Shown piece after piece: positions 12,200 to 27,589 of a stretch of 64,000 nt of DNA; the first letter of the stretch is position 1; each line of letters starts with the position of its first letter. This stretch comes from Latrodectus hesperus. Lineage: Eukaryota > Arthropoda > Arachnida > Araneae > Theridiidae. Both the position numbers and the translations under genes were made by a program. The stretch spans positions 77,925,063 through 77,989,062 of the forward strand of contig CM075851.1 in assembly GCA_037975125.1 (NCBI GenBank). The letters are read 5' to 3'. Under the pieces are notes generated by a model. It was not told where the DNA came from. It ran no database searches and saw only the letters and a program-made list of their open reading frames with translations.

Positions 12200-15100
12200 G
12201 ATATTATTTATTGTCTTTATAAGGATTTTCTTCATGAATTTCTAAAACAGTGATAGTCAAACAGTCAACGAGGAACTACTAAAAGCTCGTGTTCATTTTC
12301 TGTTGATCGAATTAATGCATCGGTTGGCTAACTTCGATTCTTCCACTGAACTGACGTAGACGACATGTGGCAATGACAGCTGCTATTTATTTCTCCCATA
12401 CAAATATATTATCAGCCTCATCTCATTCTTCAGTGTATATATATGAGGTTGTGCACGTTATGCTTTTTGCTTCAGTGGAATTAGAATTACAATTGATTTC
12501 TAAAAATATTTTATCTGTAAAATCTCTTTCTTCAAACTAAGAAAATATTTGAGCTTTTGTTCCCAAAAAAGAATATCCTGCTTTGGTTCAGGTTTATCTC
12601 AAAATAAAATTCTCATCTTTACATATTTGTATGAGATTTATATTTTGTGTAAGAAATTTATAATAAAGACAAATACAGCTGAATACTCTGAAAACTGTAT
12701 TAAAATGGGAGCCACTACATATTCCTTTTAGATGGAAAACTTGTTGATGACAAAAAATTCCATCCATCTTATTAAAGTTAATAAATCTGATGAAAGATGC
12801 TGATGTATTTCATTTGCTATTTAACATTAACTACACTTCAATTTCTTTCTCATATGCAATTTCTTTTCAGTTTCTTAACATTATATGGAATTAAATTAAA
12901 ATCGATCCTTTATTAAAAATCTAAAGCAATAAATAAACATAAGTATTTTTTTTTAAAAAAGGTTGTAGTTTTTTTGGTTGGTAGCTCACAGTAGCTAATA
13001 AACAAAGAAACTAACCACTTTTTATCTTGAAATCCTATCAATCGCAGTAGGATTTAAAAATAATAAGGTAATTCAGAAGCTTCATAAATTTGGTGAGCAT
13101 TGCTGTAGAAAACGTCTGCAAATGTTACAGTTTTGTGCCACATTACGTAAAAATGCGCTTTTTAAATTGTAATTAACTTCATTGGCTTTTAAATTATAAT
13201 CATTTCCATAACTCGTATACAATTTTGTATATGAAATTTTGAGATGATGATATTCTTCTCAAAGGATGCTTTCTTATTTTACAAAAGGGACAATTTTATA
13301 CCATTGTCACCAAAACATATGTGTGCATGTACACATGTATTATTGTGGGTTTTTATTCAATATTAAGGATATTCCTCATAGCTTGGCATTCAAAAGAAAG
13401 CTTGCATACTTGATCCTTAGAGTTTTGAAGAATTAATTGCATTTAAAATTTACTATCCTATCCTAAAAGAAAATTGGAGTGAAGAAAGGAATGATTGTAT
13501 TAAAAAATCTCTTATAATAAAAATATATGATACAAAAAATAACATTTTTAATCCATTAAAAATTAAATAAAAGAAGATTCTCCCAAGAAATGAAAGCGGT
13601 AGTTGAAATATTCTTGAATTTAAATATTGGAAATTTTTATGCAATTTCGTGAAAAGTGTTGAAGACTCCATGAATGGTAGTTTGAGAAGAGAAAAAGATT
13701 GAAAATGGTTGATATTAACATGAATTTTTTTCCAAGATCTTGGTCTCCATTAACATAAAATCATCAGAACATGAGGAAAATAAGACTTCTGAAATGATTA
13801 AGATAATTTACGAAACCCCTGTCTTCGAGATCTCTGTTTTCTTAGGGATGGTTCTTGTAATATTTATAAGCAAGCATTTAATAACAAAAATATTGTAAAA
13901 TAAGTATGTTATAAAAATAAAAATTTTTTATGGATAAAGTAGGAAACAAGTGATTGATAAAAATAATCTATATTGCGCCCGGTCCACAGTTTTTGTAATC
14001 TCTGAGATGAAAAATGGCACTAGTGAAAAAAGTGATTCCCAGGAAATAAAAATGGAGTAAAATCCTGTGAGCAAAATCCTCAAAAACAGTGTCAGATGCG
14101 TAGGCTTATGTTGGTTGTTTCCAATCAACATAAACATACGCAAACCTTCCAATTGTACTTGCTTCCGATTTCAATCACAGATAGTTTAAATTATATGCAA
14201 AACTTCTCTAATTTCATAATGCTGAGAGTAAATGAGATTTTTTCAATATAAAACTGATGCAATTATACTACCAGCTTTTTTAATAAGAATGAAACAACAA
14301 TTTGGTATCCATTGCCTGTCTATGAGTATATTAAAAAATATATGGAATAAATATTTAATTTTGAGGACCAAAATGATACATTTCTTGACCAATAATATCC
14401 TATTCCATCAATAAAGAACGATTTAAATCATGTTTAATATATCATAATTATTTGAAGACGTTATCATCTTCAATAAATTAGTTTCAAAAATGATGTAGAA
14501 AAGCAAAGGCACTTTTTATAGCATTTTTATTATTTAAACTGTTTAGACATGTTGGGTTAAATCCTAACATGGAATTGAAATCGTATAATTAACTGAAAAT
14601 AATCAATGCGCAATTTCGACTGTTTCTACTTCAATATTGTAGCTTAAAAACTTACAAACAAGGTGTATTTCTCATGAATTCCCAAAGACAATTTTATTAT
14701 TGATATAACAATGGAAAAACATTTGAAAAGAGGAAGAAATACGCTTCATACATAGATAAAGACAACCCTATATTTTTATAATAGCATAAAAAAGGAATCA
14801 TTAAATTTTTAGATTATGCTTTTTAAAATGAAAAAAATAAGCATATTTTATAAAAATAAAACAAAATTTAATCAATATTTATTCAATTTTTTAATTAGTC
14901 TCACTTAATGAAAATATTTGCTACAAACTTCATTCTCTTACTACAGGATTAGTTTTGGACTTTTAGAACCAAAGTAACAATGTTTCTAAAATGATTACAA
15001 ACATATTTAACGATTTCAATAGCTAAAAAGGCTCAAGTTATTGGTGACAGTGTTATTTGGTTAAAAATATTTTATTTTGATAATCTTATTCGCATTATTA

Positions 15101-16489
15101 AGAATGGAAGAATTTATAATTGATAATTATAAATTTGTATTTTTATGCACTTTTATAAGAAAACTGAATTTTTCGAATAAATAAAAAAACTCAAGGGAGA
15201 AAGAGAATCTAATTATCAAAAATGATATAAATTAGTCTTGCAGCTTATGTTATTAATTGAATTTTTTTTCATTAAAAATTTTTGAAGAGGATAATGTGAA
15301 AAGTTTCAAGTTATAATTACATGAGAGAAGCAGCCAACGGAAAGGTATGGTTAAATACTACAAAAGTGATTAAGTCTCTATAGAGACTGTAATATCTTGA
15401 TGATGATGGTAGTTTAGTTTCAAGTAAAATATTTATTTTATATTCCTTTATAAATAAAATGTATAAGATAAAACAGTTTATTAAAGTAGTTAGTTTTTAA
15501 ATTCTTGATGATTTAACTTACACAACTGACTCATTCATCCGATTTCATAAAGCGGAAGGGCAGACTTGATAACAAAATTAGAAACAAGATCGGCCAATCT
15601 AAAGATATTTTTCCTTTCCTACCCACTGAACTGTTAAATATATGAGACGTTGATTTCATAATATATTTTCTAAACTGATGTGTGTGTGATATATGTAAGC
15701 TATTATTTCTAATATATTCTAGTATCCTGCACAATATATTTTAAGTTTTATCATCGTGCAAAAACTATTCGTGATAAAAAAAAGAAAGCATTGCACTCAC
15801 AATGGAAGAATTTAAAGAAAATTTTGCAATTTTATTTCTGAAGAATTTAAAAGATGTAGCATTTTAAACTTACTTCTTTATACTGATGCTTTTTGGTTGC
15901 GTTTATAATATATGTTTTAATATAATCACTTTAATTATGAGATAATTTAAATTATCTTTTTTTGAAGACAAGAGCACCTCCTAATAGAATTTACCTTTTA
16001 AAACGACAATTTTTTTTTTCTTTCTCATATTTACTTCTGTCTTCCAACAAAAAGAAATTATTAAAATAATTTTCTTTAGAAATTTTTGATTCAAAATTGT
16101 TACTGAAATATAAATGTAATGAGTACTTAAAATAGATTTTTTAAAACGAAAACTTTAAATTTTGTGCGAGTACAAGAATTTTTAAAACACTTTCATAAGT
16201 TTTTATATAATTTTTAATTTTTCAATGCAATTAAATAATCCCCAATGATTCTCCAATTTTGTATAATAATTATTTCGCATGAACTGTTTACTATAATTTT
16301 ATTAGTTCTTTCGAACTTACTAATTTTAAATATGTGGTCAACAATTTTTAAAAATAGTTGTTAAGAGAACCAATGATTTTGTTGCTCTGTATATAATCTT
16401 TTTAGACAAACACCATTTTCTGCGAATTAAGCTACTTTATTATTCTACCTTACGAATTCCTGTTACTTTATTTTATTATAGTTATTTTT
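12200..16489. other. Intergenic, AT-rich
   Basis: Only short chance frames (up to 74 codons) without recognisable domains; no element ends found. Weak plus-strand Tc1-like traces near 12000-12200 are too decayed to call. Confidence 0.6.
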
Positions 16490-17095
16490 TTGTTTGGGTA
16501 AATTCTGGCTATGGCAACCTTAAGTCGTTCTTTGTTCGTCGCCTTGATCGATTTTCAATGCCAAATGTATTTGAGTAGAAACCTTACAAGGCCAAAGAAA
16601 CATACAGGACTTAAGCATCAGTCGCTCACCTGCAATTGCTTCCAATAAAATAACACCAAAATCTAAAAACAAACCAGAAAGAGATTTTTTCGCCAAGCGA
16701 TTTATTTTTTACACCAGTTGACGCTTCAATGACATCGTTCAGTTTTTATTCTGGCAGCACTGCATTTAAAGGCGATATTTGCAGTTCTCGAGAGTGGGGG
16801 GTAATAATTGCAGCGGATATTTTTAACTGCAACTTGCATCTGAATGATTCAGGTTTTCTACATTTTTTTTTTCCATCTTGAGCCTGCATCGAGTTCAAGG
16901 ACGTGAGCGAGAGATCATCACCCAGATTTTCTTTGATAGCACTAGAAAAAAAAATGGGTACATTTTTGGAGATAGTTTTGTTTTGTGGGTCTTTCCAGCT
17001 CAAACAAGTTATGAAAAGGAAAATTAAACTTCGATTGAGAAAAAAAAGGGAAATATGTCAAAATAAGAATTGGGGTAATGGGGAAGCTTGATTAA
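16490..17095. other. Second unexplained island of higher G+C
   Basis: The stretch has overlapping 85- and 62-codon frames on opposite strands, no recognisable domain and no repeat ends. Its composition differs from its flanks. Like the 9.2-kb island, it may be an old repeat or non-coding exon. Confidence 0.3.
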
Positions 17096-18289
17096 AATAT
17101 TTTATACCGAGCAAATGTGTTGCGACTGCAAAAGAAAGCAGAATCCAAGTGATTTTATCAGCTAATTAATTTACTTCCTTATATATGCATACATTGTGTT
17201 TAAAAATTATCCATACTTACAAGTTAATCATATTTTATTGATAAAAGAATACATAGAATACCAAAAATTAAATTTTAAAAATTTAATCTCTTAAAAATGT
17301 TGTTAAAAAGAAATTTAAATTCATTATTTGCAATCATTAGTAATATTTATTATTACTTATAATAGTCCTTTAAGTAAAATTTAAGATATAGTATTTAAAT
17401 AAATAATTTATTCAGTTTGCTGTTTACTTATTTTAATTTTTCGATTTTAGTATTTAATACAAATAACTGATATGTAATATAAAAGAGCTTAATATTCGTT
17501 TTGTGATCTTCCAATATCTGGTTAATTTATTATTTTTTTATGAACCATTTGCCGGGTAATATTTCTTTTCCTCTATTGGTTTATAGGGCGATTCACTTCC
17601 CCATATTAATTAGTTAAACCCCGATTTTGAATCTTAATCCTTTTATTCAGTTTTAGTTAAAAGCATAATAGTTGTTGTTCAGCAAAAGCTAAAAGAAATT
17701 AATTTAAAAACCGAAACAAAAAATTGAAAACAAGTTAGACATGAATCAAAGACTGAAAAAGTCTATTTCTAAGAAAAACAACCTGTTCAGAGGTACACTG
17801 TCTCTTTCTTTCATGATATCGTTTTGTCAATTTATGAAGTCTAAAATGAGCTTCTGCAAACTGGCACTTGACCATGATTTAAAATTATGAGGCGGTGGCC
17901 TATCATTTGGGACTTTGAGGTCACGGAAATAGGCAGACGGAAACTTATTCAAGACATTTTCAATGAAGTGGATTAAACTGGTGCCAAAAATGGAATATGT
18001 TACAGTATTTTAAACGTTTTTCTATTGCAGTATATATGCATATTAATAAAATTGAAATAAACATGTTTGTGGAATGTATAAATAGATATTAGAATATTGT
18101 AAAGATCGCTAACCCGTAGTTATTCGCCTAACTGTTTTTTGTAGATTCTGCAACCTTTTAAAATATGATAAAAAAAATTAAATTTTAAGTTCTATGGAGG
18201 CTTAAAACACACAGAAAATATGTAATAGATTTGCTCCTTTTGTATTCTATTTTTTTAATTCCCGGTTGATCTTAAGATTAATCCATCCA
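17096..18289. other. Intergenic, AT-rich
   Basis: Nothing recognisable. A patch at 17880-17950 is a little less AT-rich. Confidence 0.6.
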
Positions 18290-18815
18290 GTGCTACAAGG
18301 GGCGATGGAGATGGCTATTTTTATATGCATACATAGCGATGTAGGCAAGCCCTAGACTGTACCTTTAGGTTAACGGGTTTAGAATACTCGCCCATCACCA
18401 AGTACCTCGTAGTTTTGAAACACGGTCATGTGACGAGGTCACACCAGAGCTGGTACTCTCCTCTCCACATCCACACCACACCAAAGGAAAGATTTTAAAC
18501 GTCACAAATTAATGTAGACACTTTCCAAACCCACTGAGCTCTAGCAACCCAATGAGTACGCTGTCATTATCCCAATCACTGCCCGTGGCAGGGAAGCGGT
18601 GTGGATGTGAAGCTATTGAGCCACTGGAGCTCGGGAACTTATACAGTGGGGTGGGACACCCAGTGGATGTGCCATCTTCGTTCCGAAAGTGAAAGGATAT
18701 GGGAAAACAAACAAAAAGAGAAAAAGGAACATTTATACCCGAACCAAGATTCAAACCCAGGACCTTTTGTTTCGAAGTTAGGGTTGCTAACAACTTCGCC
18801 ATTGGTCGGCCCTTT
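18290..18815 (-). repeat. tRNA-derived SINE with long body
   Basis: On the minus strand the head reads GGGCCGACCAATGGCGAAG at 18813, with an A-box-like segment at 18786-18805 and B-box GGGTTTGAATC at 18748-18758. A moderately GC-rich body continues to about 18290 (GTGTGGTGTGGATGTGGAGA, CAGCTCTGGTGTGACCTCG). The island stands out from AT-rich surroundings. Open frames on both strands here follow from the base composition. The body limits are approximate. Confidence 0.65.
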
Positions 18816-20767
18816 TGTATTATCTAACATCTCATTTTAGTACCTCCAATTAATTTTATAGTTAATTAATTATAATAATAATAAGAATCATTATTATTAA
18901 TATAGTTATTTAACGATAGTAACTATAACATTCCAAAAATGTTCTACATTATGAATAACTAATATTCTAAACTTTTCAGAAAATTTTAAATGACAATGTA
19001 TCTCGGATCTACTCTTGATCTAATGTTGATATTCATAAGAAAAATTAACGAAATAATTCATACGAAAAAGTTAACAAGCCTTTAAAATATCGTAATTATT
19101 AAAAATGTAATATATTGAAAAAATAGAAAAGATGTATTAAAAACTATATACAATCTATTATTAAGAGTACATATTAGTTATAAAGTACTTATGTTTTTAT
19201 GCATTAAAGTTTAATGTATACCACTGTTTAGATAATTCTTGTTACTTGATTATTCATTTTCATTATTTGAAGAATAGAATTATTCTTAATTTTACACTAT
19301 TTACGTAAATACGCGATAAATTAAACTAACTTTTCCACTAAACTGACATGAAAAAATTTAAAGTATTATATTTTTTACCGATAAACAATTTCTGTGGCAA
19401 CAATTTTGTACGCATTATTTTGAATGAAAAATAGGAAAATTATAAATTTTATACGACGCATTGAATGTTATTGTTACACAAATGCTGTTGACTATAATTG
19501 AACGAGTACGCATCCGAGCAATTTTATTGTGTTTGGAAAAAATGTTTTTAACGTTTTGCAGTAAAGCTTATCATTTGTCAAAAATGATTCACACAACGGG
19601 ACATTAAATATAACTTAAAAGCCATCATCAATTCATCAGAGTCTCTCTCTCATTGGTTTTGAAAAGTAAATAATTCTCGTGAAATTCCTTGTTGACGGAG
19701 ATACATTTTAATCTAATCAGAAAGCTTCGTTTTCGAGAGAAAATAGCCTTATCAGTAATGGTGTCAAGGCTGAAACGTTTTTCAGGTATCGTTCATTTTT
19801 CGCTTCTCCATTTCAGATATCGTATCGCGATGACGCTTCCGTTTGTTAAAATTCTAATTTTAGACTCTTCCTGCTTCTTCTTGAAAAATTTCTGAAGAAA
19901 AATTTCAAAATTTAAATACAATTCTGAATTATAAACTTTTTACTTTTTAAGTAAATAATAAACGATGATAACTTTTTATTTTACTATCACAATCATTCAT
20001 TTTCGAATTTGATGAGTTATCATATATGCAAAACAATTATAAAATTTGTCTTAAAAAGCTTCAAATTTATTGTGTAGTATCATTAGTTTTCAGTTATCAC
20101 CTGCCTTATAAGTTCATTTATTCACGTCACAAATTGCCAATACTAAAATACTTAATTACTCAATAATAACTTTATTTTCCTGTTTTTAATATGGAGGGTT
20201 TTAAACACTGTACAAGAGTACTTATATTGCTGCATAAATGCAGAAATGAAACAAAAGTTCCCATTTCTACTTTTGAATGTCGAAGTTTTTTCAAATCTGC
20301 TGTTCAAATATGTAAGATACAAAGCATTATTAGACCAAAACGCATTTTTTTTTTATTTTATGACTTATGTGATATTTGTATTGACAAGTATTGTCCTACC
20401 ATAAAAAATGGATGTTTGCTAATATATGTTATTAGAATGAGGCCCAATTTCTGAATTTTAAGAAATTTGCGCTATTAGCATAGATTTATTTAATACAATT
20501 TTGATTGACATTGGCTAAAACCATGTAGGTAAATGAATGATAACCATTCAAGATTTAATTTAATGGAAATGGGATTGGCTCTCTCTTTAGGATTGGATTG
20601 GGGCAAAATATCTTAACGCCTTAACTGAATCAGTTTTCGTAAGAAAAAGGTTACTGTGGAAGAGTTAAAGCTTTTATTTGCGAAACATCATTCATTCACA
20701 CAAAAAATTTACAAATCCCAGTATAGTGATCCCTTTTTCTTTCGGAACTTTTTCATGTAAAGAACGA
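18816..20767. other. Intergenic, AT-rich
   Basis: An 87-codon frame at 20191-20454 has scattered Cys residues but no recognisable domain and ordinary AT-rich codons. I do not call it a gene. Confidence 0.55.
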
Positions 20768-21133
<366 letters not shown>

Positions 21134-22404
21134 TGTACTTATCACTTTTTTATTGCTTAATATAACTCCTTTTAACAAATGTATGCGTTATACCACCCCT
21201 GGTGCGGAATTCCAAAATATAACTGGCATAATACTATACTAATATAACTGGAAAATATGGTTTAAAAATTACAAACTGACGGATGATATCATTTCGCAAC
21301 ACTATTCTCAACGATTGAATGACCAGTATGCTGTACCCTTCTAAGGGAGTTAGACATACTACAGATGTCATGGTTGGTTTACATACGATAAAACTGTTCT
21401 TGTAATAATAAAATTTGCTTTTGAGAAATCCTACTTTTTAATAATGCTTCTTTATAACAATTTCACTAAGACAAGGATGTAACTACATAATACATAACAC
21501 CCACTCACATATAAATGTTTATTCAATAATATTAAATTTTAATTCCTTCTTGAATTATAATCTACAAATTTTATTTTTACATAATAAAACTATTAAAATG
21601 TGTGAATCAATTTTTAATTATAAAAAATTCTAGCTTTAATATTAGGAAATTTATCAATACTTAATAAAAAAAATCATTAAATAGTAAGTAAACTGCTTAA
21701 ATAAATATTTAAATTAACAAAATTAATTTAAATATTAAAAATTAGATTTTATTTATTTTACTAAGGCAGAGATAAATTTATTTTAAGGGGAAGGACGAAT
21801 TATGAGAATTTTAATCATTCTAATAAATCAAAATGTATTCTCTCGGTCGTGGTTGAAAATAAAATTAAGTTTCTTCTTTTGTTCTTAAATGAATGAGAAA
21901 AAAATTGATTGGTGCAACTGGAAAGTTATAGGGAAGAAGTACTTCATTTTTAAATACCAATTGTTATATTAATGGGTATTCACAAATGAAGTTGTTCTTT
22001 AAAACAAATCCTCTCATACTTAAGTTTCCCAACAAAATACCATATCACTATCACCAATAGATTTCATTTATTAATTTATATTGAATAAATATTGAGCACG
22101 GGGTTTTCACATTTTTACAACAAAAGTTTATTTTTATCACACACAAGGCAGTTAGTTATACTGGTATCCAAAAGCTAATTAATAACATTTTTTAAGCTTA
22201 CCATAAAATAAATAATACTGATAATAAAATTTATAGATAAAATAAAAATGATAAAAACGAACTTATATAAATTTATACAAAAATGCTTGCTTCCCTATTT
22301 TTTGATAGGAAATAACGGTTATATATGAATGAGATAAGAACATGCAAACATCAGGCTTTCGTAATAACGCGTATAACTTTTGTTGATTTGTAGCTAAATT
22401 CATT

Positions 22405-22775
22405 GACAAAAGCCAGTGGGGTCCCGTAATGTCTGAGAGAAGTCGTTTGACGGTGGGCGGTCAGATGATTAGAAATGGGGATGTCACTGGCTGATGCTGC
22501 TAGGCGCATTACTCGCTGGGTGGTCCACTGTGTCTGAAATCAATATCAATCAGAAGCTTCTGTGTCCAGAAGATATGTTCCAGGCCGACCACGAACTACA
22601 ACACCTACAGAAGACCGTTTTATAGTACTTTCGTCCAGAAGGAGAAGAAGCATTTCAGTGCCTCAACCTTTTGCAGATCACTCTGAAGCATCAGGGAGAA
22701 GAATATCATTTAATAAATATCTATCATATGATAATATTTTGAGAAGAATTCATAATTCATTTAGGAAACGATAAG
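22405..22775 (+). pseudogene. Tc1-like transposase N-terminal DNA-binding fragment
   Basis: The readable part is EASVSRRYVPGRPRTTTPTE, then DRFIVLSSRRRRSISVPQPF and ADHSEASGRRIS (22548-22710). It spans the GRPR AT-hook-like linker and second helix-turn-helix of the paired-like DNA-binding domain. Upstream (22490-22550) there are weak traces of the first helix-turn-helix, with stops. The catalytic domain is absent; homology fades at ~22775. It is a 5'-end remnant, in the opposite orientation to the two other Tc1 fragments. Confidence 0.72.
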
Positions 22776-23043
22776 AAGATATATATATGTATGTTTGGTG
22801 TCATGTTCAATAAAATATTTGCTGTTATCTATTTTTAGGTGATGATTATCTTGATTAAATAGCCTAAATAATTATAAATTTTATGACTATATTATGTGTG
22901 TATATTTAATTGTTCAAACAATAATTTTACTTGAAACAATATGTGTAACTCTTATTTAAATCCATGTGTGTGTCATCTTTAGTTTGAAATATGTTCTGAT
23001 ATTCGAAAATAATGTCCTATTATCTTCGCAATCAAGTAATCAA

Positions 23044-23044
<1 letters not shown>

Positions 23045-23089
<45 letters not shown>
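23045..23089. repeat. (AT)n(GT)n compound microsatellite
   Basis: About 33 bp of AT repeats pass directly into a short GT run. Confidence 0.95.
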
Positions 23090-26000
23090 TGTGGGAAGAT
23101 ATATATGCATATACTTAATCGGTGATATAACAGTAAACCGTACATAATCTACAAAAGAACAATGTGTGTCATGGATGTCGCTGATAATACTCAATTTTAT
23201 GAAGAAAAAAAAAATCAAACAAACCAACACGAATATGTTTTTGAATTATAAATACACATCATAGATAATACAAACATTCATATTACTTGAGAAACAATAC
23301 ATTTATTCGCTTCTGATAAATTTACAGATTTTATTCCTTAGAAAATCACTAAAAATATTTTCATTCCTTTGCACTAAAACTTATTATAAGGAAATTGAAA
23401 ATTTTTTGAAACCTTTTTTGGAATTGCTAAAATTCAGTAAAGTGGACAAACCGCAGTTCATATTCGCAGATAAACACGAATTTACTGTATTTCTTTCACA
23501 AGTATTGTAAGTGATTCATTTTAACTTCAACTAAAATAATTAATAGTTTAAACTTAATAGTAATATGCAATAGTATCCTGAGTCCGTGAGCATAAACTTT
23601 TTAGTTTGCTAAATTTGTTTAATGGAATTTAAAAATATAACTTTGTAATGATCAAATTTTTAAATTTTTCATCAAGAAATTTTAAATGTGAGCATTTTAT
23701 GAATGATATATTTGTACAATATATTTAACATTATGCACATGTGTACCTGAATAAATTATCTTTAACAACAGGACTATCTATAATTGAATCACACCTCACA
23801 CAATTGTTGGCATTGAGACTGATATTTTATCAATTAAGGCATTGATTCTTAAAATTATTTACAAATGAAAAAAGGTATGCTTGAAAAAAATCCCAGTTTC
23901 GTAAGAAATCTGTCCTTCTTTGCTTACATTTGTAATATTAGTATAAAATATAAACTAACAGATAAAAATATATTTGTAAAAAGGAAGAAGATTTTGATTC
24001 GATGAACTTTGTCCCCAAGTTGTATATTCGTTGTTTTGATAAAAAAAAAAAAAAAGATATTGACTTTCATATTTAAGTGATGGAGTAATTTATAATTAGT
24101 AAGATACTTCTGCATATTCGTTTCCTTTTCTCTCGAAACATTTTCATTAAGAAACAACTCTCATTATAAGAGCTTTTTCATATTCTGGCTTTAAAGATTA
24201 TGTGATTGAATAACACAGAATTAATTGTGATCTAGTGCTAGAAACTTTGCTCTTCGAGGTGGAATATGCCTGATTCGGTATCACCCACTGCTGAACAAGG
24301 TACCCGGGTACGCGTATATAGGAATAGATACTAGACAACTTTCTAGGTTTTTTCCTTGTGACATTCAAATAATGCCTATTGTTTATGGACATATTCCAGG
24401 ATGACATTTCTACTTTTTGGAACTCACAACAAAAGCATGTGAGTGAAAATGAATTGAGATAAAATGAAAGTATTTCCACTCAAAGTGAGATGCGATACAC
24501 ATATTGAAGAAAATTACCTTATAAATGTCACTCTATCTATGACCCAATTTTAATTTTGCATAAAATTAAAATAATCACATTTTTTTTTATTCTTCATTTA
24601 TTTTAAAGATGTATGCATATTTTATAGAAATTTTAAAGCACCAAAGATTAGAATTTATGTTTAATATCATACTAGTGTATTCTTCTTTCCAAATAAGAAT
24701 TTTATAGAAATATTTTCTGAAATTAATTTGAGTACATTTTGGAATGTACTCTTTGAAGAAACAATTGTCAAGATCTCAGTAATTGAAAAATGAACAGAAT
24801 TTTACAATTTCTTGTATGATAAAAATAATTTTATAAACAATTAACTTGGACACTACATATCATAGTAGAGATCAGTTGAATTCAAGATTGATCACGCAAC
24901 ATTCATTAATCATTTCATAGCCTAGTCGCAGAAAGAAAATTTCTATTTTTAAAACCCTTTTCTAAAAAAAAAAAAAAAAAAAAACATGCATTTTAATTTA
25001 TAAAATATAAAAATTGCTTATAACACAAAATATTCATAACAAACGAAAATAATTATTATTAATGTTGTTGACATATAGTTTACTTTTAATCTTTTTCAAA
25101 TACAACTTAGCTAACTTACATGTATTCGCTTGGAAGCAATTATATTTTTTCAAAATATCTTTCTTTACATTTTTTAAATCATGTTTGCTGTTTTGAGGAC
25201 TGTTTTTGAACATATTTAATTCGCTTATTGCTTATCATATAGCCAATAACGTTTCATATTTTTTTAAAAAAATTGTTATTTTAAATATATATTTTTATGG
25301 CTAAGAATCAAATCAATTAAATGACTTTCAGCAATAATTTCAGAAAATTCTCTAAAAATTGATACATATCATAACCAAGGTTTACAAAACCGACTAAATT
25401 TTAAATACACAGATGTATGTCTTAAAATTTTTCTAACATATCTTAATCTGATTTATTAGAATGAATGAAAAAAAGTCTATATATTATGGTTTAGCAACGT
25501 ATTTATGTAAACCCATTTACATTTTCGTCTAAATTACGGTAGATCTAGAGCGAATCACCTTCAAAAGATAAAAATTGCTTATGGCGAAATCTTCAGCTCT
25601 TAAATGGGGTAAAAATGACCCTCTCCTTTCTGTCAAGGGAGTTAAGAAATACACTCTTGGCGCCGCTTTAGAAGCAGTTTTCTTGACGCCGGTCTCAAAA
25701 GGCTAAGAACTAATTCCTTAGTTCGCATTTTCCCTATGCAGATTAAAAGTGTAAATAATCTTCAAACATTATTTTAATAAGTTGAAATAAATCCTTGAAA
25801 ATCACGACCAAGAATTCTAACAATAGAGACAACAATTAATTTTTGAAAATGATTATGAGAATCGTTTTTCCTGAATCATTTTTTTTTGTCCGCATTTCAT
25901 GCTTAGCCAATATTTGTTTTTCAGTTATGGATGAGAGACGATTTATTGCTAATTATAAATTATATGAATATTGTCAGCCTGTACTACTTTTTAAGTATCT

Positions 26001-27099
26001 GTGGGCAGATGTCATTTTACAAATACCCACCATTAGGCTAATTGCCAAAATAATTACCACGATAAGCAGAGCTGCAAATATTAAATTTTAATGCAGTTAA
26101 AGAAACGCTAGCTATTAGTTTAAATACCTATAAAGTATTTCGTTCTATTAATAGAACCTTTAATAAATAAGAAACTAATAACATGCCAATAATTAGGCTT
26201 GCTTAAAAATAGTAAGTTTAATTTATTGATACTAAACATAAAATAATTACATAACATAAATTAAGTTTAAAATTTGAGAATAGATAAAGATATTCTAATT
26301 AAATAATTCATTATCATTACTAACAAAAATAAGTAAAATTATAATACCGATGATAATAACAGTTTTCAACCAAAACTATCAGACACTAGAGTTTGATTTT
26401 CTGAATCTGGTGCTTTTAAAACACCTGGGATACGCCCCCTTTGACGAACTGGCATGTATACATTAAGTTAATAATTCAATTATGAATATAGAAATTCCAG
26501 ATCGGCAAAGAAAAATTTTAAGTGTGTTAGTAATAAATGGTATAGGAGTATGCCGGTAAGGCATAGCAGAAAAAAATAAAGTTGAAAATAACGCACAAGT
26601 ATTTTAAATGAATGATAAATATGGTGATAAGAAAAATTAAATAGAACCGTACTAGACTAAAACTTAAAAGCATTGAATAAGTTTGTACTAGGGTAACAAA
26701 TATACTGCTTTTTGATATTTTAATGCGCAATTGAAATATTGGAAAAATAAATGTTGTAAAAATAATGAGCGATAATTTTTTTGATACTTCAATTTATGCA
26801 TAAAAATAACAAAAAATTGAATGTGATTTTAATGTTTAATTTTGATAAGAATAAATTTATTAGAAATAAAATATTTGATAAATCTTCCAAATTTTCCCTT
26901 TGATGAATTTCTGCAGTTATAAGATTTATAAAAGAAAGAGATGGATATACAAACCACTTATTTAAAATACACATTTTAAATAAATTCCAAGAAAACGGAT
27001 CGGCTTAATAAAATTATCTGGGTTGTAATTCATTGAAATATGAAATCGATTCTTGTTCAAAACATGCCTTCAGTTGTGTATCCAAACTTCTAGACTCAG

Positions 27100-27144
27100 T
27101 ATCCTGTTATTTATGTTTCTAAATAGAACATAGGTAACAGGATA
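27100..27144. repeat. Hairpin: ~19-bp arms with mismatches
   Basis: TATCCTGTTATTTATGTTTC (27100-27119) and GAACATAGGTAACAGGATA (27126-27144) form a fold-back with two or three imperfections and a 6-nt loop, in intergenic DNA upstream of the LINE fragment. Confidence 0.8.
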
Positions 27145-27589
27145 TTATATTTAAATTTCTAGAATTATAGTGTCGCATTTCTATTGCTTGGAAAAAAAAA
27201 ATAAAAATGCAAATTAGCTCGGTGAAAGTGACATGATAGTTATATATCTTATACAGAAAGGTATTTAGGAATATGAACTAGGTCGTCACCAAAATTTTGT
27301 GAAATTATGTAGAACAAAGAGTTAAGATAACAGGATATCATTTGTGAAGAGCACTTTCAATGATAAATACAATCCAATATATAAATACTTTCAACAATGT
27401 ATGATATCCAAATATGCAAAAAATTAATGCAATGATATACATATTGACTTGGATTTGTATATTCCATTCAGTCAGCAATAATTACATTTTTTCACATTAC
27501 ATGCTGTAATATCATATCCGATACTTCAATAACGAGTAATTGTTGTCAAGTACCTTAAATGTGGCAGTATTTTGAGAGAGATACATTAG

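Larger units (their letters stand above)
22776..27589. other. Intergenic, AT-rich
   Basis: Beyond the microsatellite at 23045 and the hairpin at 27100 there are only homopolymer runs (e.g. 24966-24984) and two GC-richer patches (24240-24330 and 25535-25700) that may be old repeats. No gene is seen. Confidence 0.55.

Noticed and set aside
12000..12330. Plus-strand Tc1 C-terminal remnant
   Set aside because: Only scattered resemblance after allowing several frameshifts; not distinguishable from chance.
20191..20454. 87-codon open frame starting MEGFKHCTRV
   Set aside because: No domain, no splice signals, and a length expected by chance in 64 kb.
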